Of a DNA stretch of 64,000 bases, positions 36,820-49,300 are shown piece by piece. Position 1 is the first letter of the stretch; each line of letters begins with the position of its first letter. The translations under genes were made by a program, and so were the position numbers. Source of the DNA: Malachius bipustulatus (taxonomy: Eukaryota > Arthropoda > Insecta > Coleoptera > Melyridae); the NCBI GenBank assembly GCA_910589415.1, contig OU342631.1, positions 2,356,001 to 2,420,000 of the forward strand, read 5' to 3'. The notes below the pieces were generated by a model that saw only the letters and a program-made list of their open reading frames with translations, was not told the DNA's origin and ran no database searches.

Positions 36820-37531
36820 ATAGGGTCGGTTAAATTAGAGAAAAGATGCGCAGTTTTGTGGCCATCTCGAATCCGTCAAGATATGCAAGATATCTGTGTG
36901 TGCTCCTGAAATATCTTGAAAAAAACTGAAAAATCGAGATTTCTTATTTTTGCCATATCTTGCTTATTATTGGAAGTTAATAAATAATTTTTTGTAAGCT
37001 TACATAAGCCGTTAAGAGCTGTCCATCGGACATTTCAAAAATTTTCAAGGCCGACTAGATCCAAGAGTTTTCACAGTCAACTTTCGTTTTTCTTATGGCC
37101 GCCATATTATTTTTTTATATCGTTCGATATGAAAAAATAACAATTTTTGGTTTTTATTATTTTTTTTTGTACCGAACAACATAAAAAAACAATATGGCGG
37201 CCATAAGAAAAACGAAAGTTGACAATGAAAACTCCGGGATCTAGTCAGCTTTGAAAATTTTTGAAATGTCAGATGGGTAGCTCTTGCCGACTTATGTCAG
37301 CCTACGAAAAATTATTTATTAATTTTCAATAATAAAAAAGACATGGCAAAAAATAGAAATCTCGATTTTTCAGTTTTTTCAGAATATTTCAGGAACCGTC
37401 ACAGATATTTTGCATTACTTGACTGATTCGAGATGGCCACAAAATTGCACTTCTTTTGTCGAGTTTAACCGACCCTGTATCTGTTAGCGTTAGGAGAAAG
37501 CAATGTAAAGAAGGATATATGGTGCACCCTG
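36820..37531. mobile_element. MITE family A, copy 2 (left end truncated)
   Basis: The left end starts at the inner motif TAGGGTCGGTTAAATTAGAG; the right end runs past ACCGACCCTGTATCTGTTAG to GGTGCACCCTGTA. The outermost ~60 bp are missing on the left. The diagnostic ATGGCGGCCATAAGAAAAAC block is present. Confidence 0.85.
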
Positions 37532-38628
37532 TATTTCCACAGCCGTGATTGATTTTCTATTACCGGGGATTATCCATTTATATACGCGAAGAACATAATG
37601 TAATCCCAACAATACGATAATGTCTGCTCAAAGTCAGAAGTAATGGAATCACGAGGTTTCTTTCCTGGCTTTCCATATCCACCAATTAATTTGCCTGAGG
37701 TACTCTGGTGAAATTCTTCCATAGGTACAAGGGTAATAATGGCACTTTCCTGAAATATTATTGCCTCCTTACAAGACACGCAAGGTTTTGGGACGATTTT
37801 GATACACCTTGGCTTTACAATTGTGGAAATTTTAGTCTCCAAGGGTCGTCTTTAGGGTGATATTTGGTGAAAATTTTTTTCAGATTTTTAAATTATTTTC
37901 TTAGTAACTTGCTTAACAAAGAACGTTCGATTATCTTCCACCCAATCCATGATGATAACTGAAAATGGCATATGTACCGCTGTTAAGAAAGTCCCTCTCG
38001 TATTTCAGCTGAACCAATCGCCTTTCAAAATCGGCGAGCAGGTTCAAATTTGAAGAAACGCGTTAAAGTAAATGTGTTTTCTTTATGGGATGATCGAGTT
38101 TTAGTACAGGAAATGAAGTTTCTGAAAAATTCTATACTCAAACATGCTCATATATTACGGGTCATAAAATGACTCCTTGGTCTATTTAGGGTAATGATTA
38201 ACACAAATTAGTCTTAGTAAATGTTGTTGGTCTAAAAAAGAATATCCATTTATAGGTAAAACCTTGTTTTGGGGATGTTTACTATACAATCTGTTGGTTT
38301 TCATTAAAAAAAAAACGAAACCAGCAGTCTTTATACTCTTCACCAAACCATCCTTTGATAGCACTACTCTCACAATAATAACCAACCCGATATTATACTC
38401 ATTCGTTCTTTTCATTAGTGATAAGATAACACATTCCAGATTTTAGGAGTAACCTATAGGTACATATACCTCTTTCAACCTTCCGGATCGTGTGGAATGG
38501 GAATATATGAAAACTTTCTACAATCGAGATTTCGAAACCACCGACATTTTGCGTCATCCTGAATTTTTTTTCTATATGTATAATCCTCTCTTATTAGAAG
38601 AATTTTGTTTCCATGCATGCATACAGGG
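37532..38628. other. No assigned gene; orphan open frame 37,842-37,570 (minus)
   Basis: A 90-codon minus-strand frame starts METKISTIVKPRCIKIVPKP, contains CVSCKEAIIFQ and later GKLIGGYGKPGKKPRDS, with more balanced composition than neighbouring AT-driven frames. I recognise no family, promoter or splice signals. It could be a captured gene fragment or chance. The rest (37,850-38,628) is AT-rich with nothing recognised. Confidence 0.25.
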
Positions 38629-38929
38629 TGATTCGGGTTCAGGTTTTATCTTTTTAACTTCAGGAATCGATAGAACTGATTAAAATAACGTTATTTTGCG
38701 ATGTAACGTTTACCTCAGAAAGGCATTATTTCTACGCTAGAGGGTAGAAGGGTTGAAGTTGAATTTATTTTTTAGTTTTTTTCTCACAACTTTTGAAGGA
38801 TTTATTTGATTTAGACTAAATTAACGAAAAATGCGGAAGAATTACAAATGTTCAAAATGCATTCCTGCAGCTTCAATACACTTCTGACATCGCCGAAATG
38901 TATTTTATTGTTTGTGAAATATTATTGTT

Positions 38930-39785
38930 AGTGAATTAATTACCGATCCTATTTGTAAAGGGTGATTTCTTATTAGTTCGTCGCAAGCATTTCTTATTTG
39001 ACAATGACAACAGTGTCGTGCTGTTGTTTGTTGTTTGTCGCTAGATACGGAAATCGGTTTGTAGGTCCCTGATGCTGCAGCCATTTAGGCTTATTATACG
39101 AGTATCTTTCCGTAGCTATTGGTTCTTGGCTATTCAAATAACTCTGTACCCTTCACAAGGTTCAGAAGTTTGCTTGCCAAGGCCTTCCCCGACATCATGT
39201 CATTGGTATTATTTCCCATGATTGAGTGTCGGGTTCGATTGAGTGCTGGGCCCTCAAAGATTACATGGAAAGCTGTTTCGTCTTCCTCATTGCATAGGTT
39301 GCACGCTGGTTCTCCATTTAAAATGCCCAGCTTCTTCAGGTGTTGTCTCAGGTGGCAGTGTCCTGTAAGAAGTCCCACCACAGTTTTAACTTGCATTCTG
39401 TTTAAATGCAGTAGTTCATTGGCAAGTTTTGGAGATGGTTCTTTTACCATTAACTTGCTATGTTTGTTGCCTGGTATGTGGTTCCAATATGCTTTGTGTC
39501 GGTTACTTGTCCAACTAGCTATCGCGCCACGTACCATCTTTATAGTAGTTCCAAACATTGGTTCTGGTCCTGTGAAGGCGGCTGCCGCGCCCTCTTTGGC
39601 CAGTTCATCCACCGTTTCGTTACCAACAACTACTCGGTGACCCGGTACCCAAACAAGTGTTACCTTGTTTTGTTTTGCCAGATCGTTGAGGTCGTTGATA
39701 CATTCCAATACCAGTTTTAATTTTGCTTTGTAGCATGCAAGAGCTTTCAGGCTGGCCTGGCTGTCGGAGATTATGTAGATTTCCC
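38930..39785 (-). pseudogene. LINE fragment: RNase H and C-terminal region, 3' UTR
   Basis: The minus-strand frame runs without a stop from the junction near 39,785 to a stop near 39,130. It begins with EIYIISDSQASLKALACYKA, carrying the RNase H Asp of the DSQA motif, then VTLVWVPGHRVVVGNETVDE (His and last Asp regions), KTVVGLLTGHCHLRQHLKKL and the cysteine motif CNLCNEEDETAFHVIFEGPA. From 39,129 to about 38,930 is a 3' UTR containing AATAAGCCTAAATGGCTGCA. The start of RNase H and everything upstream is missing. It interrupts the mariner-like transposase. Confidence 0.85.
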
Positions 39786-39790
39786 TTTTG

Positions 39791-40620
39791 TTATGGAGTG
39801 TCGTGCACCATTGCTTTTAGGTGACCCAAAGCAAAACAATCCAAAGGGTTGATATCTGGCGAACGAGGTGGCCACGCCACTGGACCTTCGCCAGGAATTC
39901 TCACATTTGGGTAGTTGTTGGGTAAGCGTCCAATCCATCGATGGTAATAATTTTCATCCAACCACTGCCGTACTTGTCTTTCATAATGAGGAGGTGCACC
40001 ATCCAACTCTATCCAGCTATCTCTTCGTAAATTTAATGAAACATCTTCCAGAACATGTTGCAGCTAATTTTCCAGAAAATCATAAAATAAGTTTCTATAT
40101 TTAAACGAGGATTTATAGCCACACATTTACACTAAACTCTTGTTGAAACGTACATTTCCTGATGCACCGAGGATTAACTGTATTCCAAATATGAAGATTG
40201 CGATAATTTACAACGCACGTTTTTCAGCATCTCCTGACAGTAAACCTTGAACAGGTTGGAAATGAAAACCCCTTCGATGATCTCGCCCGAATGCTCTAGT
40301 ACAGTCGACTGAGAAGAATTGAGCTGCTAGGCTGCTTGACGTGTGCTTATAGATGGGTTGTCATCAAAAAGCCGAAGAACACGAACGTCATTTCTTGGTT
40401 GTGCATTACGATTTTGTTTTTTGTTCATTGTAATGTCTCGTAAACCATATTCCGAAAAAATACGATGCACATCTATGAAAACTTGTGAATAATTCGGAAC
40501 TATTTTATTAGGACAGCGTCACATGTACTCTCGTACTGTCGCCTGTGAATTAGCATCGCAGAATCCGGAAACATAATGTATATCGGCGTATTCTGTATTT
40601 GTAAAAGATCTCTAGGCATT
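39791..40620 (-). pseudogene. IS630/Tc1/mariner-type transposase relic 3
   Basis: The intact-looking part (40,006-39,791) reads MDGAPPHYERQVRQWLDE, then RWIGRLPNN and VAWPPRSPDINPLDCFALGH: the catalytic Asp of DGAPPH and that of RSPD are both present. Upstream, LFYDFLEN*LQHVLEDVSLN reads on with one stop (40,020-40,095), and more decayed pieces reach MPRDLLQIQ near 40,620. The reading continues straight into LINE sequence, so the open frame across the junction is accidental. Confidence 0.8.
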
Positions 40621-41149
40621 TTCGTTCTTGTCAACACCAAAATATCTTCTACTAACTATCACTATAAGACTCAATGAACTAATGACAAAAAATTTTGACT
40701 AACGTCAGTTTACACATTTCAGTTTAAATTTTTGTTTTCCAAGACTTGCTGTGTAGCGCTAATGAAATTCATGAAATTGGTAATTACATTGCCCTGAATT
40801 TTCTTGAATATCTCAAAAACAAAGCAAAAACTTAAATTTTCATAAGAGACAAAAAAGTTTTGCAATTCATCAGGGAATTGTCCTGTGTAGTCGTTGTATA
40901 AATATTTTTTGTGTAACTTTTTTCAAAAAACAAGACAAGCCAACATAAAAAACTGCATTTCGAAGAGCGCTAGAAGCCTCAAAATTTGGAAGGCCATGAC
41001 ACAGTGGCGTAGCTTCAGATTTGAGGACGCCCCGCCAAATGTTCTTGGCGGGCCCCCACTTAAAATTTTCTTCATTTGTGATGTTTTGGTTTGGGTTCAC
41101 TTATTAAAATTAAAAACAGCCTGTTTATTTAAATCAACTATTCTTTTAT

Positions 41150-41345
41150 CGGCTTACGTAAGCCTACAAAAAATTATTTATTAATTTTCAAAAATAAGAA
41201 AGATATGGCAAAAATAAGAAAATTAGATTTTTCAGTTTTTCCAGGATATTTCAGCAACGATTGAAAATATCCTGATTTTTTTTTCAGATTATTACTCGGC
41301 ATAAAAATACGCAACTTTGTCCCAATTTGACCGACTTCGTATCTC
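41150..41345. mobile_element. MITE family A, fragment
   Basis: One inner arm only: it runs from CTTACGTAAGCCTACAAAAA through GATATTTCAGCAACG to GACCGACTTCGTATCTCTT. No opposite arm nearby. Confidence 0.7.
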
Positions 41346-42834
41346 TTCAGATAACCGAGATCCCCATGCTTAAGCTCGAAAAACGGACACCTGTATATAA
41401 TAGTAATTAATAAGTGTGTCAAGTATTTCAAAAAATTTGTTTTTCTTTTCACAAGAGTGGAATGAATTTGAATCCAGGAAAAATTTTCATATATTTGGGA
41501 ATAAGTTTATTTATTCACTTACATTCAGTTTTGGTTGTGTTCACTCTCACTTTCAACAAACTAAGGATAGTGAAATTGGAGCGGATTGAGAGGATTAATT
41601 AAAACTTTCAGAAATATATGCAACATCAATGTTGTACATTAACCGACACTCATTGGCAAAATTGTTGAATATTTTAAAAATTAGCTAACTATATTATACC
41701 TATTATGTATTTTCCTCGGTATTTTCTAAGCCAAAAATAATTAGAGCAGCAAATAACTAATATCTTTTATTGGATATCTTGTGTCCATTGAACACAAGAT
41801 GCATTTAAATTTAAATGAATAGTAGCTCTATTATTTTTTTAATACTAAAGAATAGAGAAAAAAAGCTAATTTAAGAAAAAATTGCGACAATTTTGTCCAT
41901 GCGAGAAATAATTTCTGCCTAAGAGAAAACGGCGTATTTAGGTAATGATTATATATCTAGAAATTTAAATAAAGTTTGGTTGTTTTAAAAAGTAAACTGC
42001 AAAAAAAATATCTTTATGATATGGTTGATATTTATTTTCTAAGTATATAAGGTACAAAATCTTAGAATTACAATAAATTAATTTTTTCCAATCGTCAAAA
42101 AATTCAACATTATTCCAGCATTCATTCGTAAATGTGTTCTAAAGCTAAAAAAATCGATATTTTTGTATTATTTGTCTGACATTGCAGGTCGAGAGATAAA
42201 ACAAAATAGATTTCAAGTATATGTAAATTGTTTTCATATTTTTGTTGCATGAAAATATTGGAAAAAACAGTTCAGTAACTATTTATTCATTTAATTTCTA
42301 GAACAAAATCAAACAATACTACTTTGCACAATAAGAGATAATATGTGTCGGTCGAAATTGAAAAGGCCATGTTTGCTCATAAATGAATGATAATTTCAAA
42401 AAATATTCTAATTTCAAAAATTATAATTTTATGAAAAAGCATTGGTCTAATACATAGGTATATCATATACGGACGCCACACAAAAAGGGCAAAATTTGTG
42501 TATCAACAAAAATGTTTAAATGTAGCCTTTTTTGACAGTTGGAGGAAAGTAGGTATATAGCCAATACTGGAAGTAATTTTATTTTTATTTTTTTATTTAG
42601 ATTTCCTACAAGAAATGAAAATTTCACTAACACCTTTTATAGCATTTTTCAGGAGTTTCATTACTGAACCCATGATCATGAAAACATGATCAACGTAACA
42701 GCAAAAGTGTATGATTTAAATGATTTCATTAAAATGATTTTCCATTCCATTATGTAGAAATCCTTTTGATGTCATTAATTTTACCTAAGAAATTAATATA
42801 AACAATTAAAATTTAAAAACAAACAAGTTATAAA
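41346..42834. other. No gene seen; 3' flank of Ig gene 2
   Basis: Very AT-rich. No repeat partner recognised. The part next to 42,834 is the probable 3' UTR of the minus-strand Ig gene 2. Confidence 0.35.
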
Positions 42835-43302
42835 TTAATATGTTAACATGACATAATCAGTCCTGAATCCTCTCGAATCAATGGCATACATGTTATTGGC
42901 TTGACATTCGTAGTATCCGGCATCTTTTTGGGTTGTGGGATCAATTTCCATTTTGCTTTTCACTGTATCATTTCCAACTGTCCACTCGTGCACCTAATAA
43001 GTAATCAAAAATTCAAATACTTTTTAATTTACTACAATAATTTTTCTTATTAAAGTTATAATAAAAATAAGAATTGACGCCGGCATATTTCTGGAACGAA
43101 TCATATCGCACAGGTTTAAGGGAAATAATTAGAAACGTGACACTGAAAAATCGCTGGAAAATATTTTTGAGCTTATAAAATTACCACTAGAAGGTGTAAT
43201 ATTCACGGGAGAATAGGAAATTATCAATTTCTCCGTCTTTTCTAATATAGGGTGTATTCAAAATACATGTAGTGTAATCCTCAGTTAATTTTGAAATCAT
43301 TT

Positions 43303-43351
<49 letters not shown>

Positions 43352-46300
43352 CTAAACCAGAAATACAGGGTGTCCGGTAAGTACCTCCTAATCTCTCGGG
43401 AGCATACAGGGGAGGTCAAAAAAACCTACTCTGTCATAAAAAAAAATTCCTAAAGTGTCCCCAAACAGATATATGAAGCCCTAAAAGGGTGTCCCGCAAT
43501 TTACTTTTTTGGCTCTAACTTTTGAACCGACCTGTATAATTGGATGAAATTTAAATACTTCATAGAGGCCACAAAGAGCCATCAGGCCATATTAAAGTCG
43601 ATGTTTGACGTCGTCAGGGAAGTCAGGAACGGACTTGCCATCATACTCGTTGAGTAAAAATTTTTACAGGTGTCACTTTACAGAGCTACAAACTATTTTT
43701 TTGAATAGTCTAATACTTCATCTTTAAAAAAGGTGCTCTTAATTTATTTCGGTAAAACTGACGGTTTTCGAGATAAATCGGTTTTTAGGAATGCGAAACA
43801 CTCAAAAGTTACTAATGCTAAACACAAACAGGTAAAAATCAGGTTATTGTTGATAAACCTACCTACATAATGGATTGCTATTAACGGAACTTGGTCAAAA
43901 TTCGCATAAAAGTCGATTTATCCTGAGAACCGCTAGTTTTATCGAAATAAATTGAGAGTACCTTTTGTGAAGATGAATGACCAGCGTATTTAAAAAATAA
44001 GTTTTCAGCTCTGTAAAATGACACCTGTCAAAACTTTGACACAATGAGTGTGGTGGTAAAACCGTTCCTGACTTCCTTGAGGACGTCAAACATCTAATCT
44101 GATATGGCTTAATGAGTCTTTATGGCCTCTATAAAAAATAAAAATTTCATCAAATTATACAGGTCGGTTCAAAAGTTAGAGCCAAAAAACTAAATTGCGG
44201 GGCACCCTGTTAGGGCTCCATATCTCCGTTTGGGGACACTTTAGGAAATTTTTTTTTATGACAGACTAGGTTTATTTTGACCTCCCCTGTATGCTCCCGA
44301 GAGATAAACGTCCTTCTAATAGGTGATGCGTCGCAGGAATTTTCTAAATTTCCAGTAAGTTTTAACAAGATGGCTGAGCTTTGACAGTAAATTGAGCAGG
44401 AAACAAAACAATAACTTAATTAAATACACGTCAAATAGTGTCAAAGATTTCATTTCATGCAGATTCAATTCTAACTGATTTTCTGCGTATTCAGCGTTTC
44501 TGTAACTCATTTTAAAATCAGTTAGAATTGAATCTGCATGAAATGAAATCTTTTGACACTGACGTGTATTTAATTAAGTTATTGTTTTGTTTCCTGCTCA
44601 ATTTACTGTCAAAGGTCAGCCATCTTGTTAAAATTTACTTGAAATTTAGAAAGTTCCTGCTACGCATCACCTATTAGAAGGATGTTTATCTCGATAACTA
44701 GTGGAGTAAAATCGCTGCTCTATCTCGCTTATTTCTAGTAGTTTTTTTTATGAAGGTATAACCAGATGAGACCTTCACTATCTTGTAGAGAATGATTTTG
44801 TCCATCCGAAATGGAATGTGACAACTTTTTTTAGTAGTAACGAATTTTGAAAAATCGAATTTAGTGCTCCCGAGAAATTATTAGAAATTTGTGTTTTTTA
44901 ACATCTATCGCGCTCATAAAGCAACGGTTTGAGCTACGGTAATGAATTTTTCGGCATATACTCAAAAAACAAGAGCGCTTCTAGTGGAACTCAGCAAAGT
45001 TCGAAAAGTTAAGGACTTTTTGAGATAATTGGCCGTAAAGTCGTCACAAGTAAAACCGAGCATTGAAAACTTCATCATGCGGGTAGCTATGTGAATTATT
45101 GAGAATAGATGTCTATATGTACGGACTTGAATGAAGAAAACATTATAGAAAAGTTTTTAAAAAAAGATTCAGCGAGTTAGGTCTCATAGTTTCCGAGAAA
45201 CCGATTTTTTATTTTACCGTGAATTTGCGCTCGGTCGCTCCGAGTTACTATATTTGCGTATAACTAATGCGAAGTCTAGCTTTTGATGCTTCGCGCTGCA
45301 AACTGGCATAGCGATCGAGTTCTTCCGTAGGTATGTCTAAGGAAAAATCCCCACTGATCTAAGAAATGAACGCACCGAAACTATTTTTGTTTAATAAAAT
45401 AAAGAAACATTTTTGCTTAAGTTCGCAATCTTTGAATTTGGTGATAAACGAAAGTTAACAAGCACGCAAGATATCTTTGTACGCAAATCGTTTTTCATTT
45501 TAAATCGTATCTTTTATTAGTACCTAATGAGTAAAAAAATCTTGTATGTTTTTTAGGGATTTCCTCATGGTGTGTTGATTTCTAGAAATTCTTGGAGCAG
45601 TGAATATTATTATTCGAATATAAGAATATAAGAATTATACAGTACTATATAAAAATAAAGATCATTTTTGTTTATATTTTTATTGAAAATTAGGTAGGTA
45701 GGTAAGTACCTGCTATACAGGGTGTTAAGTACCAACTAGTACAAAATAAAGGAGGTGATTCTACGACTTATTCTAAGAAGAAAAGTTCCTATTAACATGG
45801 GTCCGCAAAAGCACCTTTTTCGAGATACACCCTGTTCAAAAAAATTATTTTTTCTTACTTTTTCTGAAGAATCTCAAGAATCGTTTGAGCTACACAGGCT
45901 TCAGCTTTTGTACAGATTTTTACATTAATAATAGCTACTTTTAAGGCTCCAAATTAATCATCTAAAATATGCCAGTGGTGGAGATTTTAGGGTTGCGTAA
46001 AGGTTCCCTAACTTTTACGGAACTGGAAAAATTGGTATTTTGAGAGCAACTTTCAAAGCGCCAATGTTTTTTACACAAAAAAGTATTCTTGGTTAAATAT
46101 AAGCCACCGTTCTCGAGAAAAACGGCATTTTATGATCATAAAAACGCACAAAATTGTTTCAATAGTTTCTTGGTAGATATGAACGGCCAAATGATCTTCA
46201 TGTTCAGGTGGAAAGAAGCTGTTCTAGACGAAGTTTAAATCAATGTTGCTACTACCACAAGAAAAATTGATGCAAATTTGAATTTGTGCCATGTTACAGT

Positions 46301-49300
46301 ATGAAAAATTATGAAAACAAATTTTTTGTTCATGTTGAATTTTGTACGTTTTTGATCATAAAATGACGTTTTCTCGAGAACGGTGGCTTCTACAGCATTT
46401 GACCAGGAGTACTTTTTTGTGTAGAAAATATTAGCTCTGTGAAATTTGCTCTCAAAATAGTAATTTTTCCAGTGCCGTAAAAGTTAATGGGGTGAAACCC
46501 TTACCAAACCCTAAAATATGCACCACTGGCATTACTTTGAACATTAGTTTCAAAGTAGCCTTCAAAGTAGCTATTATTAATGTAAAAATCGGTACAAAAG
46601 CTGGAGTCTGTAGCTCAAGCGGTTCTTGAGATATCGCAAAAAAAGTAAGAAAAAACAATTTTTTTGAACACCCTGTATCTCGAAAATGGTGCGTTTGCGG
46701 ACCCCATGTTAATAGGAACTCTTCTTAGAATAGATCGTAGAATCACCTCTTTTATTTTGTACTAATTGGTAGCTAACACCCTATATAATTACTATAATAA
46801 TGAAAAATTAAATGTCTTCATCTTCGTCGGTGTCATCTTTCTCAACAATTTTCTGCAAGTTATTGCAATTTCTAGAAGTGCAGTCTGAACAACATCTCTA
46901 CCCATCTTTTATACAAACACAAAATCATCTTTACTTAATTCAGCTGCCTTTATTATGTTTAATAATCCCTTTTCAGTCGGGTTATTAACAATTGTGTCTT
47001 TTGAGCAATCACAAAGATGTTCACAAATCAAACTTAAATTATTATTGTCTTCCATTTCCAAGTAATTGAACTACTAAATTGTTACTTTAGCTTAGCGGAT
47101 TGGCTAAAAATATATTGAAGTGTTCAGTATAAACTTATTTACCGAACTTTTTCGTAATTATAAAATCGATACGTTTCTTTGTAACTATTACTAAACACAC
47201 TACAATGAGTTTTAAAACAATAATTACAATCACTACCACGTGCAACAACCACTTTCAGTACGAACCGCAAGTTCTGTGTATAATATAACGCTCAGCATAG
47301 ATAGTAGTGCGCTATCGCGTTAATCCCATTCCGAGAACCATTTTAAAAAATCGGTTTCTCGGAAACTATGAGACCTAACTCGCTGAATCTTTTTTTAAAA
47401 ACTTTTCTATAATGTTTTCTTCATTCAAGTCCGTACATATAGACATCTATTCCCAATAATTCACATAGCTACCCGCATGATGAAGTTTTCAATGCTCGGT
47501 TTTACTTGTGACGACTTTACGGCCAATTATCTCAAAAAGTCCTCAACTTTTCGAACTTTGCTGAGTTCCACTAGAAGCGCTCTTGTTTTTTGAGTATATG
47601 CCGAAAAATTCATTACCGTAGCTCAAACCTTTGCTTTATGAGCGCGATGGATGTTTTAAAAAACACAAATTTCTAATAATTTCTCGGGAGCACAAAATTC
47701 GATTTTTCAAAATTCGTTACTACTAAAAAAAGTTGTCACATTCCATTTCGGATGGACAAAATCATTCTCTACAAGATAGTGAAGGTCTCATCTGGTTATA
47801 CCTTCATAAAAAAAAACGGCATAATTTCAGGCCGATTTTACTCCACTAAACGGTTCGCTCTATCGAAATAAATAAAGATACATTTTTTATGTAAAAAATG
47901 TCAAATAAAAAGAAAATTAACCTTAAAAAACTGTAAAATTAATATTTTTATTGTTTTCTTTCAAGTGAATGAGAGGGTTATGCCATCCCGAGGTCTATAT
48001 GTATGTGCTACCAAAGATTATGAAACACTATTCTAAACAGTACCAAATAATACAAAATAAAACCAAAAATTATCAAAATCGGCCAAGAAATAAAAAAGTT
48101 ATTGCAATAAATTGATTTTCAACCCTCAACTTCAACAGCTAATATCTTTGTAGGGGTGTCTCTGAGGAATTAATTTTATAGCTATTTTTTCATTTATTTT
48201 TACGAAATTTGCCCAAATCCGGGAGATTGCCCACATATTACGGGACACCCTGTAGAGATAAGTTTGGTCCGAGCGATTTTTTTTTTATCGCAGTAATCTG
48301 TGGTTGCTCCATGTCCATGGAATATTGGGACACCCTGTATATATATTTAAGATTTGGTTATAATATTTGGTCCAATTATCTAACAGAAGTTTTCTGCAAT
48401 ATTTTTCAGCTCAATTTTAATTCAACAATTTTTCAGATTTAGGAGAATAAATTTGTCGACGTCTTGTTTTTAACTTTCATACTTGTATGAGCATTGCGAG
48501 CACATCTCAGAATTAGATTAGGATTAAGCTCCTAAAAAGTCCTAAAATATGATCATGCATCAACTTAATTAACACTTTCATATAATTAATTTTCTGAATA
48601 AAGTATATTTATGTCAAAAGATAGGAATTGCGCCCTATAGGAACGCCTAGGGAACTTCAGCCCAGGAGAGAATATTTTACTTAAGAGAAACGCTTAGGCT
48701 TTTAACGTGACCTATTTTTATTTCTCATTAAATATCAAGAATTTCACATATTACACAATAAAAGTGAAATTCTCCAGCAAAATATTAAATGAATAAGAGA
48801 AAGAAAATTCGTGGGTTCTATTGATAGGCTCATCATATTCATTAACTGATCTAATGTCAAAGACAGAGAAAAACACTGTTGAAGACATAGATGGCCATTT
48901 TGGTCTTATTATTTGGAGCTCATCGGCATACCCCATCAGCAGGTGCAATTCCCCATCTTTAGCAAAAAATGTCAGTATCTCAAGCATTCACACGGAACTA
49001 CGGTATCTATAATCAGTAGCGACATCTGTGTCTTATTATACAGCTCAGAGCGAATATATTTGAATTTACTTACGTTCTTTAAAAGTAATGGAATCGTTGA
49101 AAAAATTATAGACATAAAAAATAATAACTGAAGGCTAATTTTGGGTGGGTTAAGAATTCTCTTTCCCATTCACAATTCTGTGGTAAACAAATGCATTAAT
49201 TGAAGTATTAATTATTGAAGAACTTGTAAGGTGAAGGTACCTACTTTAATTATCATTATCTTTACTTATAATTTCATAAATCAGGTGTCCAAAAACTCTG

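Larger units (their letters stand above)
38629..40630 (-). mobile_element. Mariner-like element relic split by a LINE
   Basis: A left terminus-like ACAGGGTGATTCGGGTTCAG lies at 38,629. Minus-strand transposase pieces lie on both sides of a LINE fragment: the C-terminal end at about 38,845-38,930 and the N-terminal and catalytic part at 39,791-40,620. I could not find the right inverted terminus, so the right border is a guess. Confidence 0.6.
44698..47852. mobile_element. Large foldback element with ~515-bp arms
   Basis: The left arm (44,698-45,222, starting CTAGTGGAGTAAAATCG) is the inverse of the right arm (47,335-47,852, ending CGATTTTACTCCACTAAACG). The match is close throughout, for example around CACTATCTTGTAGAGAATGA and GGTAGCTATGTGAATTATTG. 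The interior holds a family C foldback (45,717-46,784), a possible small gene (46,803-47,055, minus) and unassigned DNA. No transposase seen. Intron 4 of Ig gene 2. Confidence 0.8.

Noticed and set aside
39119..39720. Plus-strand open frames of 173 and 86 codons
   Set aside because: They lie antisense to the LINE RNase H frame, which has clear motifs; shadows of that coding sequence.
48751..48987. 78-codon minus-strand frame in intron 4 of Ig gene 2
   Set aside because: No motif, no splice signals in phase, and surrounding DNA is intronic; too weak to call.
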